NCBI RefSeq assembly: GCF_011397635.1
Contig: NC_064753.1
Coordinates: forward strand, 33,318,322 to 33,382,321
DNA: 64,000 nucleotides
Direction: 5' to 3'
Source: Epinephelus fuscoguttatus
Lineage: Eukaryota; Chordata; Actinopteri; Perciformes; Serranidae
The notes beneath the pieces were generated by a model that worked only from the letters and a program-made list of their open reading frames with translations, made no database searches and was not told the origin of the DNA. This document shows, piece by piece, positions 36,434 to 48,416 of this stretch; the stretch's first letter is position 1; each line of letters opens with the position of its first letter. The position numbers and the translations under genes are program-made.

Positions 36434-36485
<52 letters not shown>

Positions 36486-39400
36486 GTGGGGTAGAGCTTA
36501 AACATATGGGGAGTGGAAAAAACAAAACACATGCACACCAGTACCTTTAGCATGTACCTCCCTGCCTAACTTGCACTTCATCTAACCTAGCTGACCTAGT
36601 TAGGGTTAGGCACAGGTATGGTGTTTAGTGAAGCTACAGGTCAGCTGCAATATCCAGTAATGTGTGGCACTACAGCTAACACTAAGAAAATAGTGGGAAA
36701 AACTATTTTTATTCATCAAAGTAGGAAATATATAAATACAGTGAGGGATGTCTACACCTCAACCTACGGGATACCCTATGATACATTATAATCCACCATT
36801 TGAATTTTCATTTCAAACATGATTGGTAGCACGGTGGTGCAGTGGTTAACATTGTCGCCTCACAGCAAGAGGGTTCCTGGTTCGAACTCAGGGTGGGGGG
36901 TTGCCCTTCTGTGCAGAGTTTACATCATCTCCCCATGTCAGCATGGGTTTTCTCCAGGTACTCCAGCTTCCTCCCACAGTCCAAAGACATGCAGGTTAAC
37001 TGGTGACTGACAATGGTCGTCTGTCTCCATGTGTCAGCCCTGTGATGGTCTGATGACCTGTCTAGGGTGCTCCAGGCCCCCCTCAACTCCCAACAGGATA
37101 AGCGCTTACAGAAAATGAATGATTTTCCGTAACTGAATGATGAATGACTTCTGGATCAGTTGGAACACATTTTTATACAGGTCTGTAAGAACTTTAAAAA
37201 GCAACACAAAGTACAAAAAAAACAAAGAAATAAGCTTTTGCAGAGCAATCCAATAATAATAATAATAATAATACATTTTATTTCTTAGGCGCCTTTCTGT
37301 CACTCAAGGACACCTTACAATGGATAAAAGACAGTGCACAGTACACAATAAAATCAATTAAAATAATTTAAAATAAGATTACAAAAGAAAATCACAAAAA
37401 GTACACGCGAGTAAAAACAGTTAGATGTGGACAGGAAATGGGGTTAGTGAAGGGAAAAGGTGATCTTAAACAGGCGTGTTTTGAGTCGGGACTTGAATTG
37501 TGATAGTGTACTGATGTTCCTTATTTCGGGTGGAAGAGAATTCCAGAGCTGGGGAGCAGAGCGGGTGAAAGCTCTGCTCCCCATGGTGGTGAGACGGGCG
37601 GAGGGGACAGTCAACAGAATGGAGGAGGATGATCGGAGGGTGCGAGAGGGAGTGGCGATGTGGAGAAGACTGGAAAGATATGGGGGGGCAAGATTATGGA
37701 TGGCTTTGAATGCAAGCAGAAGGATTTTGAAGTCAATGCGGGACTTGACCGGGAGCCAGTGGAGCTGCTGTAGGACCTGAGTTATGTGGTGGATGGCGGG
37801 GGTTCTGGTGATAACACGGGCAGCTGAATTCTGGACCAGTTGAAGTTTGTGCAGGGATTTGTGGGTGAGACCGGAGAGGAGGGAGTTGCAGTAATCCAGG
37901 CGGGAAGTGATGAGACTATGGACAAGGATAGCAGTGGCATGGGGAGTAAGGGAGTAAGGGAAAGTAAGCAGACCGGGTGATGTTGTTGATGTGAGATCGG
38001 AAGGAAAGTGTGCTGTCAAGGATGACACCCAGACTTTTAACCTGTGGGGAGGGGGAGACTGAGCAGTTGTCAATGGTGAAGGGGAAACTGTCAGTTTTGG
38101 AAAGTGTTGACTGTGTGCCAATGAGAAGAATCTCGGTTTTATCAGAGTTGAGTTTCAGAAGATTTGAGGTGAACCAGGATTTTATTTCAGTTAAGCAGTC
38201 AGTAAGGGAGGAGGGTGGGAGGTTGGCAGTGGGTTTGCTAGCGAGGTAGAGCTGGGTGTCATCCACCTAACAGTGAAAGGTGATGTTATGTTTGCGGAAG
38301 ATGCTGCCAAGGGGAAGAAGATAAATGATGAAGAGGAGGGGCCCCAGGACAGAGCCCTGGGGCACACCTGAAGTAACAGGGGAAGGTTGGGATGTGAAGT
38401 GTTTGAGCTGGATGAACTGAGTGCGGTGAGAGAGATAAGATTTAAACCAGTCTAGATAAGTATGAGTGATGCCGATGGAAAATAGTCTGTTGAGGATTGT
38501 GGTGTGACAGATGGTGTCGAAGGCTGCACTGAGGTCAAGGAGGATGAGGATGGAGAGTAAACCAGAATCAGCTGCCATGAGGAGGTCGTTGGTTATTTTT
38601 GTGAGTGCAGTTTCTGTGCTGTGGAGAGGGCGGAAACCAGACTGGAACTGTTCATACAGGTTGTTGTGTGAAAGATGGGAGTGGAGTTGAATTGCTACTG
38701 TTTTTCAAGAATCTTGGAAATGAAGGGGAGATTAGAAATTGGACGTAGGTTATTGAAGTTGGTGGGATCTGCACCGGGTTTTTTTCAGAATTGTGGTAAT
38801 TGCAGCGGTTTTGAATGGTGTAGGAACAGTTCCAGTGGAGAGAGAGGAGTGGATGATGGAAGAGATGAGAGGGATCAGGGAAGGGAGGCAGGCTTTGACC
38901 AGAACTGTGGGGAGAGGGTCGAGCTGACAGGTGGATGGCTTGGACTTCCGGATAAGATCTGAAATTTCTGAGGTGGTGGGGAGCTGGAAGGAGGAAAAAG
39001 AGTGGGTAGGAGGGGGAAGTTCGGGTACGACATTGAGGGTGGGTTGTGAGCTGAGTTGCTGATGGATCGTCTGGATTTTCTGACTGAAGAATGACATGAT
39101 GGAGTTACAGAGAGCAGTAGAACAAAGGTGAGTTGGTACAGATTCCGGGGCTTGTGTGATATTCTTATACAGTGAGAACAGTGATTTGGTGTTACTTTCG
39201 TTGGAACAGATAATACCGGTGTAGTAGTTTGATTTGGTTTGAGTAATGCAGTCCTTATAGTGTAACATATGGTCTTTGTAAATGTCTTTGTGAATATGAA
39301 ATCCAGTTTTTCTGTAGAGCCGCTCGAGTTGCCGTCCTTTGGCTTTCATGAGCCGAAGTTCAGGGGTAAACCAGGGGGCGGAAAGGGAAAAGGAGACAGA

Positions 39401-42400
39401 CTGGGTTTTTAGCGGAGCAAGGGAGTTGAGTATGTGATGGAGTCCAGTATTGTAGTGTGAGACCAGCTGTTCAAGGGTGGATGAATTCTGAGTAGCCATG
39501 TGGGAGTCGATACAGGAGGAGAGGGAATCTAAGTTAATGTCCTTAATATTGCGAAAAGAAATGAGACAGGGGAGCTTGGTAGTGGAGAGGGGGAGTCTGA
39601 TACTGAATGAGAGGAGAAAATGGTCAGTTATGGGGAGATCAACTGTTGTTTGGTCAGAGGGGAAGACACCAGAGCAGCAGATTAGGTCCAGGATGTGACC
39701 CTTAGAGTGAGTGGGGGTATCGGTATGCTGTTTAAATCCAAGACTATCAAGGCAAGATGTGAAGTCTTTGGTGAGAGGGTTGTTGGTATTGTCTACGTGA
39801 ATGTTGAAGTCTCCGAGCACTATGCTGTTTGGTGAAAGGGTGAATAGGTGGGTGAGCAGAGCAGCAAAGTCATGTAAGAAGTCGTTGTTTGGTATTGGGG
39901 GCCGGTAAACAGTTGCAATGATGGTGGGAGTAGGTCCAGAGAGTTGACAGACAGTGGATTCAAAAGAGGTGAAGGCAGGGGTAGGCACCAGCGAGACTTT
40001 CCACTTTTCGCGATAAATTATCGCGATACCTCCTCCCCGGCCGGTGCCACGGGGTTGACAGATGTAAATGAATTCCGGGGGAGTAGATTCATTTATTTGG
40101 GAGAAGTCATTGGGTTGTTGCCAGGTTTCGGTTAAACAGAAACAGTCAAAGTTATGGTCAGTGATGAGATCCTGGATGAGATGACCTTTGCTTGTGGGTG
40201 AGCGGATATTGAGTAGACCGAATTTGACAGTGGTGTTTTCAAAATTGGCAGTGGTGTTAGCCAACCGGGGTAGGCAGGCTAGCACACTGTGGTCAACGGC
40301 CCGACCGTGTTTCGTGGAGGGGGACGGAAATTAGACCAGATGGATTTTATTGACTGGTTGGGAGGGACGGGGGCGCTAGTGAGCTGGGTTGTGCTTTGTG
40401 CTGCTGCTGGCGAGGGGTGAGGAAGAGTGTCTATGGCGGGAGTGTGTGGTGTAAATAGTCAGTCACGTGGAGCATAATGTACGGAATACTGCTTGTTGGC
40501 TGCAAGCATGCGACCACCTGTGGTGTTGGGATGAATGCCATCGGACTTAAAAAAGGAGGGGCGGTTCCAGAAAAGATTAAAATTGTCCATAAAGTTAAAA
40601 CCTCGAGCGTAGCAGGCAGGCTTGAGCCAGGTATTGAGCATGAGTAATCTGGAGAAGTGCGCGTCACCGTGACCAAATGTGGGGATGGGACCAGAAATAA
40701 AAACAGACTTTCCACAGGTGTGAAGGAAGTCCAAGATTGAGATAAAAGCACGTTTTGTCAGCTCAGAGGCACCCCGAGCCAGGTCATTGGTCCCCACGTG
40801 CACCACTAGACGGGTTACGGAGGACGGGAGTGACCGCAGCAGGCCAGGGAGCTTTCCCAGGATTTCCAGGACTGTGGCTCCGGGGAGGCAACAGGTGGTG
40901 GCGTTGAAGAAGCGGATATTCCGAGTAATGGAGTCCCCAATGATCAGGGTGGTTGGTGGGAAGAGTGGACGAAGATGAGGTTGAGCCGGGAGGGATGGTG
41001 GTGAGCCAGCGTCCGGGGCGTGTGCTGACGGCAGGATCGGTGACTGTGCCCGGCAAGACAGGTGTTGCGGTGTGTCGGCCGCCCCGGCCCCAGGAGGAGG
41101 AAGAGGGGAGTCCGCCAGCGGCGTGGGGTGGCGCACGCCTCCAGAGCGTCAGAGAACGGCTTCTTTCAGGAATTTGCGGCGAGAAGTAGAGGTAGGTGTC
41201 CTGGAAGAGGGCTGGCGATACGTGACCGAAGCACAGCGGCTCCGGGCACCGGCGGGGAAGATGGCCTCGCAACACCCACGGGCGCCGGGCCGCCGAGGCG
41301 GCGAGCCGCGAGGACTGTCAAGATGATCCCGGGCGCGGGGCAACCGGAGCGGGGAGAAGACGCACCAGCAGCCGCCGAGGCGCCGGGGACCACGGGGCCA
41401 TCGGAGTGGGAAGCCGCAGGGACGCCGCCAGCCGTAGGTGTAGGACCAGCCGCCCCGGACGTGGAGCCGCTCGGGCCCGAGGACGGAGCACCAGCGGTCA
41501 CAGGCGGAGAGGGGCCAGCGGCTCCCCCAGGCAGGGAGCTACCAGAGCCAGGCGGCGGGGCCTCCCGGCACCGGGTGAAGATCTGGGTTGTCGGCCAGGG
41601 CCTCGAAGCGGTTGGAGAGGCTCAGACGAGGAGGAGAGGCAGTCGCATCCTGGACTCCCTTTCTGCCACGGATCATGACCTCGGCCCAGGACAACTGGAG
41701 GCTAGGTGTTGAGGAAGTGAAAGGCCGCGGACAGGTGGAGATATCCCATGGAGCAGTATCCTGGAGAGCCGCTTTGAGTGAGACTATTTGCATGGATTGT
41801 TCGTGGGCAATGTCCAGAGAGGAGGTCAACAGGGCCTGTTTATTCTGCAGCTCCTGGGAGAGTCGACGGATGTCATCTTTAAGGTCAGAGATTTGTTTAT
41901 ATGATTTTGTGAGGGTGGTGGTGTTGCAAGCCATGGCTGTAGCTCATATACTAGCGTAGGCTGAGCTAGCCGGCTAGTTTAACATGTACCGTTTGCTGCG
42001 ATGCTAATCCTGTAGCCTGGAGCTGACCTGGTGGTGAAGGTTGTTAGCTGGTAGCCTGGTAAAGGTTGTTAGCTGGTAGCCTGGTAGCCTGTGTCGAGTC
42101 CCATTGACTGAGTGTGTTGAGTCCCACTCAATTGACCTGCAGCCGTGAGTTGTGGAGCATGAATTCTTGCTGCTTTTTAAAGTTTGCATCCATGGATCTG
42201 GACATGAGAACTCCCATGGTGGCGCTGTTACTGTTGACCTAATATACTTTGACGACGTTTAGCTAAATAATGAAATGATACTCGTCACAACAGCGGGGCT
42301 GACAGGGTTTTCAAGGACATGACATGAAAACAAAAATGTGTACACCGCCTCAGAACTAACTGACTTCCTATATATCACATACCTCTGAGAAATGGTTTTT

Positions 42401-42559
42401 TCACACATTTGCACAATCTGGGTTTGTATACACCATGCTCTCATTACTCACTGTGAGAAAACTCTGAACACTCAACCTTTAAGCTGATTCATATCTGACT
42501 GATAAACCAAAAAACCACAAGGCCTCCTGCACAGCAGGTGGTTATCTATCTATCTATCC

Positions 42560-42594
<35 letters not shown>

Positions 42595-45500
42595 ATCTAT
42601 TGCATGTTTGTACATCCTGGAAGAGTGATCCCTCTTCAGTTGCTCTTCTAGAGGATTCTACCATTTGTTTTTCCCAGTTAAAGGTTTTTTTTTTTGAGGG
42701 GAGTTTTTCCTTATCCGCTGTGAGGGTCTAAGGGAGGGATGTCGTATGCTGTAAAGCCCTCTGAGGCAAATTGTGGTTTGTGATACTGGGCTTTATAAAT
42801 AAAACTGAATTGCTTAATTGTGCAGCAAAGCAGGTTATGGAGGCAAAACCTTCAAATCAGGTATATCCTGAAAGGAAGGACTAGTGAAGGACATATCAAA
42901 TGGTATCACAAGACAGTTCTTCTTTAGTGGCCTTGCACACAGTTTGTCATGACTAGGCTGTTTCCCTTAACTTTGCCACCATTTGTAACAATTCTCCATT
43001 TGGTACAGACATTCATGCACCCCTCAAAACAAATGTACTCATTTTGGTGATCATCTAACTTTTCATCTAGTGCTGTCATTAGGTCAAAATTGTAATTAAT
43101 CCCCCATTGGTTTGTAACCAAATACCTGCAAACTTATCAGCCTCAGCTGATCATTGTGTTTAATGCTGATTAGGAAATGTTTGAGGTATCATGGCATTGT
43201 TCCAACAGCCCATTATTCTGAAATCCCAAATGTTCCATTGGACCAAACATCTATTTCTAATAGCCCATTATTCAGAGCCCATTGCTCCGAAAGTCCATTG
43301 AAACATTCTCCTTGTATTCACAAGGAGGTTTTCAGGCTTGGGATTATGTGCATTAATTTCTCCAGACTCTCTGAATCTTTTGACGACACGGATTTTAGAT
43401 GTTTAAATCCCTAAATTCTTTGTAATTGTGTGTTGAACAACACTTTTATTGAACTGTCTGACTGTTTGCCCATGCAGTTTTTCACAAAGTGTCCATCCTG
43501 TCCAGGTATTAAATAAGTGTAGAAAAGTGATAAAGTTTATCAGTCTGAATATTACATTTTTCTCGTCTTTGGATTGTATTCTGTTGAATACAGGTCAAAA
43601 ATAATTTGCAAATCATTGCATTCTTTTATTATTTACAGCATCCTAACTTTTTTTTGGATTCATCACCTGAAGTCAGTTGGTCCTGCAGCGATACGTTTTT
43701 TCCTACTATGGCGAAGGGATGATCCACCCTACCGTGCCTCTGATTAGCTTACCCTGATATTCTTACCCTAACCCTGATACCAGTCTCAATTCGCATGCCT
43801 AAACCAAACCAACCCAACCAGCCATCTTCCAATGAGCCTCTGGAAGAATGGCCGTTTGTTTTTGGGATAATGCCGCACAAATGGGCTTCCGAACCAGTGG
43901 AACATTCTTCAGACTATTGGGGTTTCAGAAGTTTCCGAACAATGGGCAGTCCTCATGTTAGCATGCTAAAATGCTAAACTAAGATACTAAATATAGTAAA
44001 CATTATACCTTCTCAGCATCAGCATGCTAGCATTGTTAATATGAACATAGCATGACATTAGAATTTATCTCAAAGCTCTGCTGTCCCAGAATGCAGCCTT
44101 ACTGAGCTGTTAACATAGCTGAAATGAAATACACCTCAACACACCTTCTCATTCCTTTTAATATGTTTTTCATTTAATTGTGATTCAGTAAACACATACA
44201 TAAAAGATATGTGGTATTTCACTGTATTTCTTTGATGTGATTTCATTTAGATGTTTCAAATCTTCCATACTGAACTTGCCTCATCATATAGAGTGGAAGT
44301 TGGCGTGTGTCAAAGTAGAGCTCTGATCTGGCTTATACAGAATGTGTGTTTCTCAGACACACAGTACAGTGGACAGATTCAAATACAGAACTGTGTGACT
44401 TTATTTCCCATACCCAAACAGCTGGCCCATCAAGTGACCCTCCCAGGATTCTCAGTGGCATCAACCCAGAACCAGTGGAGCTCGGTATGTGTGTCCAGAT
44501 GTGCTAAGTCCGTGGCTATCGGGGTTAACAACTTGTTCAGATGTTTTACACGGTTGTCACAAGAGGTCAACACTTTTACCAAATATCCTAAAGGTTCTAT
44601 TATAATGGCCATATTTTTGTTTTTCGTTGTAGGTCAGAGTCATATTCTGGTGTGTACTGTATATTTTCCTTTTGAGAGGCCATTTTCGCGGGAGGTGCAG
44701 TGGTACATGAATTATGGTGGCAACATGGAGAATATGACTCTACTGCCCATGGAGAAGTGAGTCACTGCAGACCCATAGCAACGTCTTTTTTTACGCAGCA
44801 CCAACATTTCCTGGTTATATTTTGTAAAACTGTAGACATGATCATTCACCTTGGCTTGCTTTATAAGTGTTCATTGGGAAATAAGGGAGCTGAAATTCTT
44901 TCCCTGATTCAGACAGCAAAAATATGAAGAGTATGAAGTCATAAGAAGAGCCATCATAAAAGTGGTGAAACGAGAACACTTGAACAACACATATACCTGC
45001 GTTGCCAACAATGCTTTCGGAAGCTGCAGGATCACTATCAAGCTCAAGGAGAAAATTAAAGGTGCTGTTGTTTATTTTGTCACTGCCATGTCTTTATTGT
45101 GTTCATGATGTATTTTGTCATAACATTGTTATGTTCCAGCTCAAATGAATGTCATTGCTCATGCTGTTCATCCAATAGGTCAAAAATGTAACCAATCCAG
45201 TGAGGTCAGTGGTAACACATCCATAAGGCAATTTATTACTGAAGCCATTTTAAAGAGCATGTCAGTGTCTCAGCAACTTGACCTTTTGCTAAGCTCCGCC
45301 CCTTTGTGATGGTTCGACAAGCTTCCAGAGTAAGCTTGGAGCCCACACTGTAACTGCATTCCCTGTAGAATTATTATATTGTTGGAAAAAGTAAACAGTG
45401 ATTCCAAAGAGGAGCAGACAGAGGGGTCTACAGTGTGTGTGTTTGAAGGATATATCCAGGATGTCAAACTGACTCAGCAGCAACAACAGGTTAAAAAGAC

Positions 45501-48371
45501 AAAGATAGTTAGAAGCTAAAGCGAACTTTAGGCTACAGATCACAGTGTAAAAGTGAACCACCACATCACTGCTCATCGCCACAGCAGACAATGAATATAA
45601 AGGGAAACTTTGCTGATATTGAACCAGCTGTGTGGCATCACAGTGTGTGCAGATGAACCGTGTTTGGCTTCGCCCTCGTGCCGCTGCCAGGCAGGGATCT
45701 CTGGGGGAAGTCAAATAACTTTCACCTGCGCACAATGTGATAACACACAGCTGGTAGAATATCAGCAAAGTTCCCCTGCTTCCCTTCACTGGTTCCTGTA
45801 CAGCAGGGTCGGTCTTTGTTTCACTGTTATAATCATTAAAAAGCAAAAGCAGCATGTGTATACATTCAGTAGGCTATATTTTCAGTAGCTAGCTAGCTAA
45901 CCCTACGCTTTTCAGGGTTTGATTTTGGTCATGGAACAGAGAAGAAATGTATATCTTTTTCCAACCTCTCCAGGTAACAAGTATTAATACACGACGTGCC
46001 CCAGACACAGCATTTAGCTCCAAATCCACAAAACCAGCCTGAAAATGAAGGAAATCTGAAACAACTGCATTAGAGTCAATGAAGCACAGCTGTGTTGTTG
46101 TTGGACCCTGGTCTGAGTTTCCCGATGCTACGTTATGACTGGCCAGTCTGCGTCAGGCAATGTTAGAAACTAGCAATGAGGAAGGTGGTGGACATGGAGT
46201 GAATGTGAATCCTGGACTTAGAGTCATCAGGTGGACTCAAACAGGACTCTATATGAATGCTATGTTGCTCTGTTTTTGCTGGGTGTGTAACCAAATAACA
46301 GTTTGAGAATAAGTTCACCATATCAACTTTATAAGGTAGTAAAATCTGTGTTTACAGCTCATTTATGCTGCCCCAAAGTCAATTATTGCTGATTTTATAA
46401 CATAAGACAATCCAATGTGCATTTTTCTCTCTCTGGGTTTCAGAAAAATGGCCGTCTCTGGTTGGGTATCCCATTGTGTCCCTGTTGCTGGTAGCTGGAC
46501 TGGGAATCGTTTTGCATGTGAAATGGCTTGAAGTACAGCTTATCTACAGATCCCACTTCCAACATAGAAAACATGATGGAGGTCAGAATGCACGTCTTTA
46601 CACACAATATACTGTAGAGTGGCAAACGGCAAATATATTTCTCTGTTATAATTTCCCACCAACAACAATAATAATAATGATAATAATAATAATGATAATA
46701 ATAACATGATAGTTCGGCTGTACTAGATATTTGATATATTCAGTAGATTTATTTTTTTTTACGACTCTATTTAACAACAAGCCGCAAAAAAACTAACATT
46801 ACAATCCCCAAAACGCCGTTTCTGGAGTATTAGGTAAAATATCTGAAATTAGCCGACATTTTAACTTTTTCTTAACATAGTTCATCTAGGTGCAGTGTAA
46901 TTACGAGTTTGGCTTTACTAGATATTTGATATATTCAGTAGATTTACTTTTTTACGACACTATTTGACAACTCTAATATCATTCATTTATTCATTCATCC
47001 ATCCATCTTCTAACCGCTTCATCCTCTTGAGGGTCGCAGGGTGGCTGGAGCCTATCCCAGCCGACATCGGGCGAGAGGCAGGGTACACCCTGGACAGGTC
47101 GCCAGACTATCACAGGGCTGACACATAGAGACAACCATTCACGCTCACAACTCTAATATCTTTAAACTGATATTTGTTTGTTGTTAAATGTTTAATTATC
47201 TTGTACTTTGTATTTTATTGTGTTTTACTCTGTAAGGCGACCTTGAGTGTCATGAAAGGTGCCCAGAAATAAAATGTATTATTACTATTAAAACCAGAAC
47301 AATCAGTCCCAAAAACGCCATTTCTAGAGAACCTGCTAAAATATTTAAAATATACCATCATCCTTTTCCTTTTTTCTTAACATATTTCATCTAGGCGCAG
47401 TGTCATTACTAGTTCGGCTTTACTAGATATTAGAAATATTCAGCAGATATATCTTTTTACAACCCTACTGCGTTAGTTAGCAAACATTAACGTTAGCTTA
47501 CCTGTCCAGAAGAAAAGTGACAACCTCTGCGTGGCTTTTTAGCCCTTTTTCTGCCTTCAGCTGACACCAACAATCAAAAGCTGAACGGATGTTGATTCTG
47601 GTTTTGCTTCTCTGTTGGTCACCTAGAATTTGCGACAGATAGCGCTGGGACGACGGCATATCTCTGCAGCTATCACAATCTGGCAACCCTGAGCTCCCCC
47701 TCGTAACCAACGTAACCAAATCAAAATATTGACATATTTTGGACCCGTCAAACATTCTAAAACAATTATTTCTCTACTGTACCAGTAATTATTTTTTTCA
47801 GGAAAATATAGACTAATTCTACACCTTTCTAGACGTTCTATGGATGTATTTTTTTTTTATATATATATATATTCGTTTTGATTAAACAGCCATACGTATG
47901 ACCTTTAACTGAAATGACAATCTCACCACTCAAAGTGTTAGCACAGCTGCATGTATAATCTATTTCAATTTCTAATGTTTTGGTTTCAAAATTGTCTTTT
48001 GCATTCCCCACCACCACCGATCAGATGAGAAAGGGTTTGATGTGTTTCTGTCGTATGTGTGGAGTCCTCCCTCAAAACTGGTGGAGGGAGTTTTGACCCT
48101 TTCCTACCAGAAAGGACCTGACACTGATGAGGAAGGTAGGGCAGAATATTCAGCTGATATCACGATTCAATTCTCAGGGAACTATAAGTTAATTAACAAT
48201 TGCTTTTAATGGCAGCACATTTATCCAGCATGGACCTGCTGAGCACCGAGGAGGGTAAAGCCAGCCAGGGGCCACTGGAAGTGCTGCTACCCAGAGTGTT
48301 AGAGGACCAGTGGGGCTACCGCCTCTGTCTGCCAGAGAGGGACATGCTCCCTGGAGGAGGTCAGAGGACTG

Positions 48372-48416
<45 letters not shown>

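Larger units (their letters stand above)
37245..42240 (-). mobile_element. L2-type LINE, nearly full length, antisense in il18rap intron 4
   Basis: The element reads leftwards from a 5' region near 42240 through ORF1 (41934-40459) and ORF2 (40285-37444) to a 3' end at about 37250, where (AAT)n on the plus strand is the usual L2-like terminal microsatellite. Near-complete length with few frame breaks suggests a moderately young insertion. The 3' end (gcctttctgtcactcaagg on the plus strand) recurs as a short fragment at 47160-47295. The (TAGCCTGG) repeats near 42045-42090 are probably part of the 5' UTR. Confidence 0.88.
46709..47470. repeat. Three copies of a ~230-bp unit split by SINE and LINE insertions
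   Basis: tactagatatttgatatatt with 'cagtagattta' occurs at 46721 and 46918, and a variant (tactagatattagaaatatt) at 47424. 'aaaacgccgtttctgg' at 46810 pairs with 'aaaacgccatttctag' at 47313. Between copies 2 and 3 lie a DANA-like SINE fragment and an L2 tail. The unit is not in my memory as a named family. Confidence 0.65.

Noticed and set aside
40784-41712. Long GC-rich open frames on both strands around 41000-41700
   Set aside because: They overlap the L2 ORF1 proline/alanine linker; GC-rich DNA has few stops by composition.
44251-44760. 169-codon open frame inside il18rap intron 4/5 region
   Set aside because: Only parts are exonic, and the linker exon (44422-44484) is in a different frame; splice phases support the short exons instead.
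45289-45855. 188-codon minus-strand open frame
   Set aside because: It spans the foldback repeat and an intron of il18rap and shows no recognisable domain.
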